This document shows positions 16,749 through 26,511 of a stretch of DNA of 64,000 bases, piece after piece (position 1 is the first letter of the stretch; each line of letters starts with the position of its first letter). Below the pieces are notes generated by a model. That model searched no databases. It was not told where the DNA came from and saw only the letters and a list, made by a program, of their open reading frames with translations. This DNA comes from Mycolicibacterium litorale (GTDB taxonomy: Bacteria; Actinomycetota; Actinomycetes; Mycobacteriales; Mycobacteriaceae). The stretch covers positions 4,464,001 through 4,528,000 of the forward strand of contig NZ_AP022586.1 of the NCBI RefSeq assembly GCF_010731695.1. Reading direction: 5' to 3'. Position numbers and translations under genes: made by a program.

Positions 16749-17780
16749 TCAGCTGAAGCGGACGTTCAGCGTCGCCAGGCCGAAGATCTTCCTGCCGCCT
16801 GACTTCGCCGAGACCACGATGACACCCGAGCGGGTCTGCGGGTCCAGCGATTTCACGCGCCCACCGAACTCGATGTCGGCGCCCTCCTTGGCGGACACGA
16901 TGGCCGGTTGGGACAGGCGGATGGCGTAGCGGGTCACCGCCCCGGGGTCGCCCGTCCATGCGGAGGCGAATCCGGCGCCGAGACCCATCGTCAGCATGCC
17001 GTGGGCGATCACATCGGGCAGGCCGGCCAGCTTGGCGATGTCCTCGTCCCAGTGGATCGGGTTGGCGTCACCGGCCACGCCCGCATAGTTGACGAGGTCA
17101 CCGCGGGACAGCCGGGCATGGCGCACGGCCAGCTCGTCGCCGACCTTCACATCCTCGAAGGACGGTGTCCCCGGTGTGCGGGTCGCGCCGCCCTCGGAAA
17201 TGCGGATCTCACCGTCGGGACGCACCGTCTTGCGGTAGTCGGCGTCCGAACCCCCGATGTCGAGGATGTTCATGTCGTGCATCATCGCGTTCTGCACGGC
17301 CGTCTTCACGCCCGCGTCGATGTCCTCGGCGGTGACACCGACGACTGTGGTGTGCAGCGTGTGCACCCGCTCGCCGTCGGTGTCGGTGAACGTGTTGGTC
17401 ACGGTGATGAAGTCCCGGCCCGCGGTGCGCCGCACAGACGTCAGCTCGACATCGATGAGCAGCTCGTCGCCCGCCACGATCGGGCGGTGCTGTTCGAAGA
17501 CCTCTTCGGTCTGCAGGTAGGTGTCGTAACCGACGACGATCTCTTCGAACATGCGGCGATTGCACTGCATGCCCGGCGCGGAGGTGAAGGTCAGCGGCGC
17601 GATCACATCGGAGAAGCCCAACTTCTGTGCAGCGGCGACGTCCCAGTGCGCGGGGTGGTAGTCCTGCACCGCACGCGCGTACTCGCGGACCTTCTCGCGG
17701 CCGACGAGGTAGGTGCCGTCCATCTGGTAGTAGTGGCCCACCCGGGCTTCGAGCGGGGACGCTTCTGCTGCTGCGGTCAT
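16749..17780 (-). CDS. Fused HadA/HadB-type (3R)-hydroxyacyl dehydratase
   Basis: A 343-residue protein with two hot-dog domains. The N-terminal half (EYARAVQDYHPAHWDVAAAQ, FSDVIAPLTFTS) is HadA/FAS1-dehydratase-like. The C-terminal half carries the MaoC catalytic segment YAGVAGDANPIHWDEDIAKL and VIAHGMLTMGLGAGF. In mycobacteria the separate HadA and HadB subunits dehydrate 3-hydroxyacyl-ACP during mycolic acid elongation; a single-chain version fuses both. It stands apart from any fatty-acid synthase operon here, so a role in lipid modification or CoA-linked catabolism is also possible. Confidence 0.87.
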   Translation of the reverse strand: MTAAAEASPLEARVGHYYQMDGTYLVGREKVREYARAVQDYHPAHWDVAAAQKLGFSDVIAPLTFTSAPGMQCNRRMFEEIVVGYDTYLQTEEVFEQHRPIVAGDELLIDVELTSVRRTAGRDFITVTNTFTDTDGERVHTLHTTVVGVTAEDIDAGVKTAVQNAMMHDMNILDIGGSDADYRKTVRPDGEIRISEGGATRTPGTPSFEDVKVGDELAVRHARLSRGDLVNYAGVAGDANPIHWDEDIAKLAGLPDVIAHGMLTMGLGAGFASAWTGDPGAVTRYAIRLSQPAIVSAKEGADIEFGGRVKSLDPQTRSGVIVVSAKSGGRKIFGLATLNVRFS

Positions 17781-17871
17781 GAATAGCTCAACTCTTCTAT
17801 CGGCTGGTTCGCTGAGGCCGACTCAAGCACCCTAACGCGCTGGCGTGGCCGCCCTTCACCGACGCCTGGCT

Positions 17872-18198
17872 TCAGTGACCTGCGCCGATCTCCATGAGGA
17901 GCACTCCAACCATGACGAACGCGATGCCGGTGAGCATCCTGCGCGTCAGCGGCTCGTCGAACAGGAACCGCGACGCCGCTGCGGTGAGGGCCACGCCCGC
18001 CGCGGCCCAGACGCCGTACGCCACTCCGAGGGGCATGCCGTGCCGGAGCGAACCGGCCAGGGCGACGAACGCGAGCACGTAGCCCACGGCCACCACCGCG
18101 TAGAGCGGCGGCCGTCCGTTCGCGGCCACCCGCAGGGTCAGGGTGCCGAGGACTTCGCAGACGATGGCGCAGAGCAGGAGCAGGTACTGCATCGTCAC
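17872..18198 (-). CDS. SMR-family efflux protein, subunit 2
   Basis: A 108-residue protein with four membrane helices. The essential Glu of the family is in helix 1 (LLLLCAIVCEVLG, Glu15). SMR proteins exchange protons for cationic drugs or guanidinium. Its start overlaps the stop of the upstream SMR gene, so the two probably form a hetero-dimeric pump of the EbrAB/YkkCD kind. It is the last gene of a TetR-SMR-SMR operon. Confidence 0.9.
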   Translation of the reverse strand: MTMQYLLLLCAIVCEVLGTLTLRVAANGRPPLYAVVAVGYVLAFVALAGSLRHGMPLGVAYGVWAAAGVALTAAASRFLFDEPLTRRMLTGIAFVMVGVLLMEIGAGH

Positions 18199-18548
18199 GC
18201 GTTCTCGGGCAGGCTTCGCTGCGCATCGTCAGGACGTGGCGAGCCCGTTTCGATGAGCAGCACCCCCACGATGATGCAGGCCAGTCCGATGCCCATCGTG
18301 ACGGTGAACGCCTCGCCGAAGATCACGGTGGACAGGACCGCGGTGGCGGCCACGCCCGATGCGGCCCAGATCCCGTAGGCCACCCCGAGACCCAGGCCGC
18401 GTTTGAGGACGACGGTCAGGAACACGAAGGCGCCGACGTAGCCGAACCCGACGATCGCGTAGAGCAGGGGCCTGGTCTCCGACCCTTTGAGCGACAGCGT
18501 GGCGGCCACTTCGCAGGCGATCGCCGCGATCAAGTACAGCCAAGTCAT
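18195..18548 (-). CDS. SMR-family efflux protein, subunit 1
   Basis: A 117-residue four-helix membrane protein. Helix 1 has the coupling Glu (MTWLYLIAAIACEVAATLSL, Glu13), and loops carry RPLLYAIVGFGYVGAF and LGLGVAYGIWAASGVAATA. The C-terminal tail (SPRPDDAQRSLPENA) extends past the usual SMR length. Overlaps with the TetR gene upstream and the second SMR downstream (4 bases each) show tight co-translation. Substrates may be quaternary ammonium compounds or guanidinium. Confidence 0.91.
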   Translation of the reverse strand: MTWLYLIAAIACEVAATLSLKGSETRPLLYAIVGFGYVGAFVFLTVVLKRGLGLGVAYGIWAASGVAATAVLSTVIFGEAFTVTMGIGLACIIVGVLLIETGSPRPDDAQRSLPENA

Positions 18549-19096
18549 GAATCGTCCGTTCCTATGAGGTCCAGCGCGACGGCCAGGACGTCGGGTTGTT
18601 CGGCGTCGCTCAGCGCGAACGTGGCACTGGCCTGCGCGAGCCAGGCGCCGTCGGCGACCAGGCGTGCGGCGTTGAGCCGTGCGCGTTCGGCCGGGGGCAT
18701 GTCGGTGGGAACCTGCACCCACCGGGAGAAGTGCTCGGTCCACCGTCGGGTCATCTGGTCGACGAGCCGTGGATCGCCGAACATCACCAGATCCGAGCGC
18801 TGGTGCGGACCCTCGACCGCCCACTGCACATAGGCGCGCAGCCGCTGCCGGGCCGACGCCTGCTCGATCGGGATGTCGAGCCGCTGGCTCAGCTGCTGTT
18901 CCGCCGACCTCGCGACATGGTCGACCAGCCCGTCCATCAAGGCCTGTTTGGTGGGGAAGTGGTACATCAACCCGGGTTTGGTCAGGCCGGTGCGGTCGGC
19001 CACGGATTCGAGCGAGATCGGGGCACCCTCGTCGAGCAGGGCGCGGGCCGCGACGAAGATGGCCTCGACAGATGAGGGTCGCCCCCGTGCGGTCAC
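18545..19096 (-). CDS. TetR-family regulator of the SMR pump
   Basis: A 183-residue TetR protein. The DNA-binding domain includes ISLESVADRTGLTKPGLMYH and the following FPTKQALMDGLVDHV. It is the first gene of the operon, and a near-perfect palindrome sits just before it, so autorepression with induction by a pump substrate is the likely logic. The same operator therefore governs both SMR genes. Confidence 0.92.
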   Translation of the reverse strand: MTARGRPSSVEAIFVAARALLDEGAPISLESVADRTGLTKPGLMYHFPTKQALMDGLVDHVARSAEQQLSQRLDIPIEQASARQRLRAYVQWAVEGPHQRSDLVMFGDPRLVDQMTRRWTEHFSRWVQVPTDMPPAERARLNAARLVADGAWLAQASATFALSDAEQPDVLAVALDLIGTDDS

Positions 19097-19098
19097 CC

Positions 19099-19132
19099 GA
19101 TTTACTTTACCGTCCGGTTGGTAAAGTAAATC
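19099..19132. promoter_or_regulatory. TetR operator palindrome
   Basis: GATTTACTTTACC (19099-19111) and GGTAAAGTAAATC (19120-19132) are perfect 13-bp arms around eight bases. The palindrome is AT-rich in a GC-rich genome and lies two bases before the TetR start codon, so it overlaps the promoter or leader. Confidence 0.85.
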
Positions 19133-19142
19133 CTCTAGGTAT

Positions 19143-20524
<1,382 letters not shown>

Positions 20525-20528
<4 letters not shown>

Positions 20529-20926
20529 GACGAGGCTTCGTTCGCTTCGGCGTATTCCGCGGCGGTCAGCAGCGGACCGACCGCGGTCACGTCGACCGTG
20601 AAGAGCCATCCCGCGCCGTAGGGGTCGGCGGACACCAGGCCGGGGTCCTCGACCGCGGCGGTGTTGATCTCGGTGATGGTTCCGGTCACCGGGGCGACCA
20701 GGTCGGACACCGACTTGGTGGACTCCACCTCACCGCAGGCCGCTCCGGCGGTGACCTCGGCGCCCACCTCCGGCAGGTCGAGGAACACCAGGTCGCCGAG
20801 TGCTTCGGCGGCCACCCGGGTGATACCGACTCGGACGGGGTCGACGGGCACCTCCGCGGAAGTGAGGGTCACCCACTCGTGGTCGGCGCTGTACAGACGG
20901 TCGACGGGAAGCTCGGTGGTGGTCAC
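20525..20926 (-). CDS. gcvH: Glycine cleavage system H protein
   Basis: A 133-residue lipoyl carrier that shuttles the aminomethyl group between the P, T and L proteins. The lipoylation Lys is in [12 protein letters not shown] (Lys71 from this start); YSADHEWV and [11 protein letters not shown] are family hallmarks. GTG 20926 is chosen because homologues begin a few residues before the Leu-Tyr-Ser segment and GGGTGG lies eight bases upstream; GTG 20938 is possible. The gcvT and gcvP genes are absent from the window. Confidence 0.92.
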
Positions 20927-21007
20927 GGTGATGTCCACCCGGCGAGGTCGGTGAACGTGGCGACGAGTGCGGGACATCGGGACATGAGGGCAGCTCCAGG
21001 GTTCGAG

Positions 21008-21027
21008 AGCCCGGACCACACCGGGCT
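21008..21027 (-). terminator. Hairpin in the glycine riboswitch expression platform
   Basis: AGCCCGG and CCGGGCT form a 7-bp stem with a 6-base loop, placed between the second glycine aptamer and gcvH on the transcribed strand. It could be a terminator or part of an RBS-sequestering switch. No U-tract is seen. Confidence 0.4.
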
Positions 21028-21034
21028 GGCGCCC

Positions 21035-21214
21035 TCCCCGCTCTGTCCGGGAACCTGAGAGTCTGAGACGCCGCAGCGGCGTCGTACACCTTCGGTCAGA
21101 CCGGTCGTGCGACCGGTCTAGTCTCCAGAGTTGCCTCGGCGTCGCGGTACTGGGGCCTGAGAGATTCCCGGGGAGGAGATTGCTCCTACGGCGCCTCGAA
21201 TTCGAGGTTCTCCC
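21035..21214 (-). promoter_or_regulatory. Tandem glycine riboswitch
   Basis: Read on the minus strand, two glycine aptamers follow each other. The first (about 21214 down to 21122) has GGGAGAACC, GCCGTAGGAGCAA, ATCTCTCAGGCCCCAGTACC and AACTCTGGAGA. The second (about 21121 to 21035) has ACCGAAGGTGTACGACGCC, GACTCTCAGGTTCCCGGACA and AGAGCGGGGAGG. These are the conserved cores of the gcvT-motif RNA. The element lies in the 350-bp leader of gcvH-sdaA and should switch the operon on when glycine is abundant. Confidence 0.9.
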
Positions 21215-21278
21215 ACAACGCTTCAACGGCGTATTCAGTTCGTTGAGTCCACAACATACACACCCGCTCGATCGTCGG

Positions 21279-22040
21279 CTACCCCCCGATGAAGCTCCAC
21301 GCGCCGGAGACGACCGAGACGGCGACCGACGCCACGGCGATGGCGATGCCCGCCGCCACGAGAGCGAATTCGGGTGCACCGAAGGTGGACGGACGCGCCC
21401 ATGTGCGGCCGGGGTAGGCGCCGAATCCCCGCGCTTCCATCGCGGTTGCCAGTTTGGAGCCGCGGCGCAGCGCGAAGACCAGCAAGGCGAACGCCTGACC
21501 CAGCGCTCGCCGCAGCCGGGCGTGGTCGGCGACGCCCCGCGCCCTGCGCGCGTAGCCCAGGTACCGCCAGTCCTCCCGCAGCAACCCGACGAGGCGCATT
21601 CCGGCCAGCGCGCCGACGACGAATCGCGAGGGCAGCCGCAGGATCTGACCCAGCCCGTCCGCCAGTTCGGTCGGCTGCACGTCGAGGAACAGGAACACCG
21701 ACGGCAGGGCGATCGCCAGCACACGCAGGAACATGGCCAGCGCCAGCGCGATGGAGCCGTCACTGACGTTGATCAGCAGGAAATGCCAGTGCACGGTGCC
21801 GCCGACCTCGCCGTAGAGCAGGTTGGTGAGGGCGGTCAGGCCGGCCGCGACCGTGATGAGACCACCCCGAATCAGGAAGGGCCGCAACCGAACCCCGAGC
21901 GCGACGAACAGCGGTATCTCGAGCACGAGCGCGGTGAGAGCCGAAACCCAGTCGACACTCAATACGAGCGCGACGGCGATCACCGCCGCGGTCAGCAGCC
22001 GCGCGACCGGGTTCACCGAACGGCGGGCGTCGACGCTCAT
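21279..22040 (-). CDS. ECF transporter transmembrane subunit EcfT
   Basis: A 253-residue membrane protein of the CbiQ/EcfT family. Five or so hydrophobic segments are visible, and the cytoplasmic coupling region carries the signature-like AMEARGFGA (Ala-Arg-Gly motif) plus YARRARGV. Its start overlaps the stop of the double ATPase gene. It couples the ATPase to the YkoE-like S subunit, and by the upstream TPP riboswitch the importer likely carries a thiamine precursor (HMP) or thiamine. Confidence 0.9.
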   Translation of the reverse strand: MSVDARRSVNPVARLLTAAVIAVALVLSVDWVSALTALVLEIPLFVALGVRLRPFLIRGGLITVAAGLTALTNLLYGEVGGTVHWHFLLINVSDGSIALALAMFLRVLAIALPSVFLFLDVQPTELADGLGQILRLPSRFVVGALAGMRLVGLLREDWRYLGYARRARGVADHARLRRALGQAFALLVFALRRGSKLATAMEARGFGAYPGRTWARPSTFGAPEFALVAAGIAIAVASVAVSVVSGAWSFIGG

Positions 22041-23527
22041 AGTGCGGTGCTCGGTGAGCCGACGGCGGCGAGCGGGAGCTCGATGCGGTCGTCGGCGAGG
22101 AGTTCGACGAATTCGGCGTCGTGGGTGACGGCGACCACCGCGGTGCCGTCGTCGGCGATCTCGGCGAGCAGGTGGATCAGCTCCGCCCAGGTGCGGCGGT
22201 CCTGACCGAACGTCGGTTCATCGAGGACGATGACACCCGGCCGCGTCATCAGCACGGTGGCCACCGACAGCCGGCGCTTCTCTCCGCCGGAGAGCGTGTA
22301 CGGGCTCTGGTCGGCCAGGTGGGCGAGACGGAGCCGCTCGAGCAGGGCGTCGCCCAGTGCGGCCGTCTCTACCGGGTCACGTTTGAGTGCTCTTGGGCCG
22401 AGGGTGATTTCGTCGCGCACGGTACCGGCCAGGAACTGATGTTCGGGGTCCTGGAAGACGCTCGTGATCCGGGTGAGGAGCTCCTTGGAGCGCCAGCGGA
22501 CCGGTTGCCGGTTCTTCGCCGACGGGGCGAAGGCGGCCGCGGCTTCGAAGGTGCCGCCGAGTGGTGGCAGCAGTCCACCGACGGTCAGCGCGAGGGTTGA
22601 CTTGCCCGAGCCGTTCGGTCCGGTGACCGCGGTGATTCGGCCGCGCCGCAGATCGAAGCCCAGCCCGTCGTGCAGGGCCGGACCCGGACGGTAACCGACC
22701 GCCAGATCTCCGGCGGTCAGCAGCGGTTCGGCGCACGCGGGAGGAGTACGGGTGATGACCGGGACAGGACCGTCGGGCACCCAGATGCCAGCCTCGAGCA
22801 GTCGTGCGCTCTCCCGCCGCACCGTCTGTTCCGGTGAGCCGTCGGCGACGATGCCGCCGTTCTCACCCAGGACGATGACCCGGTCGATGACCGGCAGCCA
22901 GACCTTCGTGCGGTGTTCGACGACGACGACCGTGGCGCCGGTCAGGTCGGCCGCGGCGGTGACGGCGTCGCGCACCTCGGCGACGCCGTCGGGGTCGAGG
23001 TTGGCGGTGGGCTCGTCGAGCAGGATGAGACCCGGGTGCATCGCCAGCACACCGGCCAGGGCGAGGCGTTGCTTCTGCCCGCCCGACAGGTGCGCGGTGT
23101 CCTGGGTGAGCGGCAGGGTCAGCCCGACCGCGCGCAGCGCATCGTGCACACGCGGCCAGATCGCCGCGCGGGGGACGCGGAAGTTCTCCATGCCGAACGC
23201 GACATCGTCGCCGACGCGGGACAGGATGACCTGGGAGTCGGGATCCTGCAGCACCATCCCGATCCGGGAGCGCTGGTCGGCCGGTCGCACGCCGTCGACC
23301 AGCAGCCGTCCTGTCTGCCGGCCGTCCTCGGCACTGTCGAGCAGGCCTGCCAGACCGTGCAGGAAGGTGGACTTGCCCGACCCTGAGGGGCCGAGCAGCA
23401 ACACCCGTTGGCCGGATTCGATGGACAGACTCAGGTCGTGGACCGCCCAGCTGTGCTGTCCGGCGTGTTGCCAGCCCCAGCCCTCGGCGGTCACGTCCGC
23501 ACCGCCGGGCCGGCGCTGCGCACTCAT
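22037..23527 (-). CDS. Fused double ECF/ABC ATPase (EcfAA')
   Basis: A 496-residue protein with two complete ABC domains in tandem. Domain 1 has GPSGSGKST, LSGGQKQRLALAGVL and LLDEPTANLDPDG. Domain 2 has GPNGSGKST, LSGGEKRRLSVATVL and VLDEPTFGQD. This replaces the separate EcfA1 and EcfA2 of other bacteria (YkoD type). Four-base overlaps with the S gene before and the T gene after show a compact S-A-T operon. It energises uptake of the S-subunit's vitamin substrate. Confidence 0.92.
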   Translation of the reverse strand: MSAQRRPGGADVTAEGWGWQHAGQHSWAVHDLSLSIESGQRVLLLGPSGSGKSTFLHGLAGLLDSAEDGRQTGRLLVDGVRPADQRSRIGMVLQDPDSQVILSRVGDDVAFGMENFRVPRAAIWPRVHDALRAVGLTLPLTQDTAHLSGGQKQRLALAGVLAMHPGLILLDEPTANLDPDGVAEVRDAVTAAADLTGATVVVVEHRTKVWLPVIDRVIVLGENGGIVADGSPEQTVRRESARLLEAGIWVPDGPVPVITRTPPACAEPLLTAGDLAVGYRPGPALHDGLGFDLRRGRITAVTGPNGSGKSTLALTVGGLLPPLGGTFEAAAAFAPSAKNRQPVRWRSKELLTRITSVFQDPEHQFLAGTVRDEITLGPRALKRDPVETAALGDALLERLRLAHLADQSPYTLSGGEKRRLSVATVLMTRPGVIVLDEPTFGQDRRTWAELIHLLAEIADDGTAVVAVTHDAEFVELLADDRIELPLAAVGSPSTAL

Positions 23528-24156
23528 CGGGCTGGGCGGCTGAGCATCATCCGGCCCGACTCGAACCGGCTGAGTGCTCCGGTCTTCGCCAGCGCCTTGA
23601 CCGCGAACCACGAACCGGCTCCGGCGATCACGGCACCCGACGCAATGCCCGAGACCGTGTAGATGGCCTTGAACGCCGTGGTGGCCTCTGGGTACCAGAG
23701 GATGACTTCGTTGACGCCCATCGCCAGGCCGGCGACCGCCCCGGCGAGCACGGCCACCGGGAGGTTCCAGCGGCGGTAGAGGAACAGCGCGAAGACCAGT
23801 TCGGCCGCGAGGCCCTGCACGAGCCCGAACTCGATGGTCAGTACGCCCCACTGGTTCCCGACGAGCGCGGACACGGTCGCGGCGACCACCTCGCCGAACA
23901 CGGCGGCACCCGGTTTGCGGATCACCAGCGCCACGAGCACGCCGGCGAACAGCCAACCCCCGCCTGCCAGCGCCTGCAGGCCCGGCACCAGCGCCTCCAG
24001 CGGCGCGGTGAGCGGATTCGACGCGACGTTCCAGAAGACGAAGACCAGACCGGCGGCCACCGAGAGCACGCTCGCGACGACGATGTCGATGACCCGCCAT
24101 CGCCACGGGGTGCCGGTGGTGCGCTCGGGATCAGTGGTGTGTTGTTGCCGGCCCAT
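23524..24156 (-). CDS. YkoE-like ECF substrate-binding subunit (thiamine/HMP)
   Basis: A 210-residue membrane protein with about five hydrophobic helices (WRVIDIVVASVLSVAAGLVF, GGWLFAGVLVALVIRKPGAA, VLTIEFGLVQGLAAELVFAL and others). RKPGAAVFGEVVAA and LTIEFGLVQGLAAE are typical of the YkoE S-component for the thiamine precursor hydroxymethylpyrimidine. The TPP riboswitch upstream supports that substrate. AAGGAGG seven bases before the ATG is a strong ribosome binding site. It is the first gene of the S-A-T operon. Confidence 0.88.
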   Translation of the reverse strand: MGRQQHTTDPERTTGTPWRWRVIDIVVASVLSVAAGLVFVFWNVASNPLTAPLEALVPGLQALAGGGWLFAGVLVALVIRKPGAAVFGEVVAATVSALVGNQWGVLTIEFGLVQGLAAELVFALFLYRRWNLPVAVLAGAVAGLAMGVNEVILWYPEATTAFKAIYTVSGIASGAVIAGAGSWFAVKALAKTGALSRFESGRMMLSRPAR

Positions 24157-24249
24157 GAGGCCTCCTTGTCTTCGTTGAGCCCACGATCCGCTGCCGAACG
24201 GGGCCCGAAGTGTGAAATGCGCTGCGAGTCAGCGGTATTCGCGGACGCG

Positions 24250-24267
24250 GCACACAGTGCTGTGTGC
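24250..24267 (-). terminator. Hairpin in the TPP riboswitch expression platform
   Basis: GCACACAG and CTGTGTGC form a perfect 8-bp stem with a 2-base loop. It lies about 50 bases downstream of the TPP aptamer on the minus strand and before the ykoE-like gene. A switchable terminator is likely, though the alternative anti-terminator pairing was not worked out. Confidence 0.5.
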
Positions 24268-24314
24268 GCGGCGCTACGGGATCGGTGGAAAGTCGAGAAC
24301 AGCCGTCATGCGCA

Positions 24315-24400
24315 TCTCCCTACGCCGGCATTACCCGGTCAGGTTCGTACGGTCGACGGCGCGTCAGCCGTCCTCTCAGCGCACTCGGTGTGCGCTCCCG
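24315..24400 (-). promoter_or_regulatory. TPP riboswitch (THI element)
   Basis: On the minus strand the conserved core reads GGGAGCGCACACC, GTGCGCTGAGAGGACGG, then GACCGTACGAACCTGACCGG and GTAATGCCGGCGTAGGGA. GCTGAGAGG, GAACCTGA and the GGTAATGCCGGCGTAGGGA end are diagnostic of thiamine pyrophosphate aptamers. It lies about 160 bases ahead of the ECF operon and should turn it off when TPP is plentiful. Confidence 0.95.
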
Positions 24401-24441
24401 TGTGGTTCCGCCTCAAGTTAGCGCAAGACGGTTGTGCACCG

Positions 24442-25020
24442 CTACACCGGGCGACGGTTGCCCGCGGTCCAGACCAGCCCGTCCGTGGTTTCGGTGACCA
24501 CGATGTCGGCGACCGAGTGGGGTGTGTGCCGGGCAATGTGGTCGTCCTCCTGGGCCGCCCAGCGTTCCCAGTGCGGACGGTAGAGCTCGCCGTCACGCGC
24601 AAGTGCGCGCTGCTTGCGGATGTCGTCGGGGGTGTCGACCCAGATGCCGAGGCCGGCCGTCGCGCGGCTGGCGGGGGACAGCGCCCCGACACCTTCCAGG
24701 ATCAGCCGCTGTGCGGGTTCGACGGTGTGCCAGCCGGCGGCGGTGTTCGTCGCCCAGTCCCAGCGCCGCCACCTGCCGGGGCGCCCGTCGGCGCGGGGTC
24801 GCAGCAGTTCGTGCAGGACGTGGTCGATGGCCCAGGCCAGCCCGTCCCACCCGGGATAGATGTCATCGAGCCGGACCACGACGCTGGATTCCCAGCGCGT
24901 GGCGAAGCGGTCGGCCAGCGTCGACTTGCCCGAACCGGACCGTCCGTCGATCAGTACGGTCGTCGCGTGGTCGGCGGTCAGGCCGTGGACCACGCGCTCG
25001 AGTGTCACACCGGTTCCCAT
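24442..25020 (-). CDS. Uridine kinase-like P-loop protein
   Basis: A 192-residue P-loop NTPase. The Walker A is LIDGRSGSGKSTLADRFATR, followed by VVVRLDDIYPGWDGL, which resembles the nucleoside or pantothenate kinase superfamily, and ILEGVGALS, a Walker-B-like position. ATG 25020 (MGTGVTLERVV) is chosen because the conserved core starts about 15 residues later; the frame upstream is open but unlike it. Substrate unknown. The gene lies just upstream of the riboswitch on the same strand as the transporter operons. Confidence 0.8.
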   Translation of the reverse strand: MGTGVTLERVVHGLTADHATTVLIDGRSGSGKSTLADRFATRWESSVVVRLDDIYPGWDGLAWAIDHVLHELLRPRADGRPGRWRRWDWATNTAAGWHTVEPAQRLILEGVGALSPASRATAGLGIWVDTPDDIRKQRALARDGELYRPHWERWAAQEDDHIARHTPHSVADIVVTETTDGLVWTAGNRRPV

Positions 25021-25075
25021 GTCGGGCTCGAACGTAGCAGCGCCGACCGGACGGGATCCCCGCCGAAAACCCGGT

Positions 25076-26452
25076 TCAGCCGTGGGACGGCGACCGGTTC
25101 TCCGCGGGATCCTCCGAGCCGGGGAGGCCCTTGAGCTCGGCGTCGATCTCGTCGAGCTCGAGATGCCTGCGGTCGCGGGCGAACGAGATGGCGACCATGG
25201 CGACAACCGTTGTCAGGATGGCGAATACGATGACCATCCACAGATCTCCGTCGGCCCACAGGACCATGGCGCTGGCAAGCGCAGGGGTGAAACTGGCCAG
25301 CAGGATCGACGCCATCTGGTAGCCGATCGAGATTCCGGAATAGCGCACGGCAGTGGGGAACAGCTCGCAGTACAGGGCGGGCAGCGGGGCGTAGACCATC
25401 GCGTGGCCCAGCGCCAGGAAGATCGTGACGCCTGCGACGATCCCCCACAGCTGTCCGGTGTGCACGAGCGCGAAGATCGGCCACGCCGTGACGACGATGA
25501 TCCCGCCTCCGATGAGGAAGGTCTTCACCCGGCCGATGCGGTCGGAGAGTCGCCCGAACACCGGGATCATGACGATGTTCGCCGCGGCGCCCACCATGGA
25601 CGCGATCAGACCGTACGAACGCGGTGCGTCGAGCGTGGTCGTCACGTAGGACAGTACGAAAGTGGTGAAGAGGTAATAGTTTCCGGCTTCGGCGAACCGA
25701 CCGAAGATCGCGATCAGCAACGGCTTCTTGAAGTTGCGGAACAGCACCACGGCGGGCGCCTTCCGCTTCTCGATCTCCAACTCCATCTTGGCCTTCTCCG
25801 TCAGGAACGCGGGGCTCTCGGCGGCCCGGAGACGGATGTACAGGCCGACGAACGCGAGCACGATCGCCATGAGGAACGGTATGCGCCAGCCCCATTCGTC
25901 GAAGGCGTCACCGGAGATCCACGACGACAGCGACACCACGGCGGTGCCCAGCAACAGCCCGGCGGACACGCCGATCTGTGGCCAGGAGCCGAACAGCCCC
26001 CTCTTGTCACGTGGTGAGTTCTCGACGGCGATGATCGCGGCGCCGCCCCACTCGCCGCCGACGGCGAAGCCCTGCGCCAACCGCAGCACGCACAGAAGTA
26101 GGGGCGCGGCGACACCGATCTGGGCGTAGGTGGGGAGGAAGCCGATCGCCGCCGTGGCCACCGTCATGATCGTGAAGGTCATGATCAACGTGGCTTTTCG
26201 GCCGATCCGGTCCCCGAGGTGACCCGACACAAAAGCCCCGACGGGCCGGGCCAGGAACCCGACACCGAACGTCGCCAGAGAAACGATCTGACCCACCGCG
26301 CCAGGTAGATTCGGGAAGAACAGGTGCCCGAAGACGAGCGCGGCCGACGTCCCGTAGACGGTGTACTCGTACCATTCGACGATTGCGCCGATGGTGCCGG
26401 ACTGCACGGAGCGCCGGCGGAGTTTCTCCGGCGTCAGGGTGGCGGTGGCCAT
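25076..26452 (-). CDS. MHS-family MFS transporter
   Basis: A 458-residue, 12-helix metabolite:H+ symporter. Family signatures are GAIVEWYEYTVYGTSAALVF at the N-terminus, the loop 2-3 motif GHLGDRIGRKATLI, RLAQGFAVGGEWGGAAI, and GRLSDRIGRVKTFLIGG in the second half. MHS members import carboxylates, sulphonates, betaines or shikimate. It is the last gene of the operon HisD-like, SDR, transporter, and probably imports that pathway's substrate. Confidence 0.93.
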   Translation of the reverse strand: MATATLTPEKLRRRSVQSGTIGAIVEWYEYTVYGTSAALVFGHLFFPNLPGAVGQIVSLATFGVGFLARPVGAFVSGHLGDRIGRKATLIMTFTIMTVATAAIGFLPTYAQIGVAAPLLLCVLRLAQGFAVGGEWGGAAIIAVENSPRDKRGLFGSWPQIGVSAGLLLGTAVVSLSSWISGDAFDEWGWRIPFLMAIVLAFVGLYIRLRAAESPAFLTEKAKMELEIEKRKAPAVVLFRNFKKPLLIAIFGRFAEAGNYYLFTTFVLSYVTTTLDAPRSYGLIASMVGAAANIVMIPVFGRLSDRIGRVKTFLIGGGIIVVTAWPIFALVHTGQLWGIVAGVTIFLALGHAMVYAPLPALYCELFPTAVRYSGISIGYQMASILLASFTPALASAMVLWADGDLWMVIVFAILTTVVAMVAISFARDRRHLELDEIDAELKGLPGSEDPAENRSPSHG

Positions 26453-26511
26453 GATTCTCCGATCAAATGAGGTGGCGTCGTGTGTGGCGGCGCCGATTGT
26501 GCTTCGGGTGT

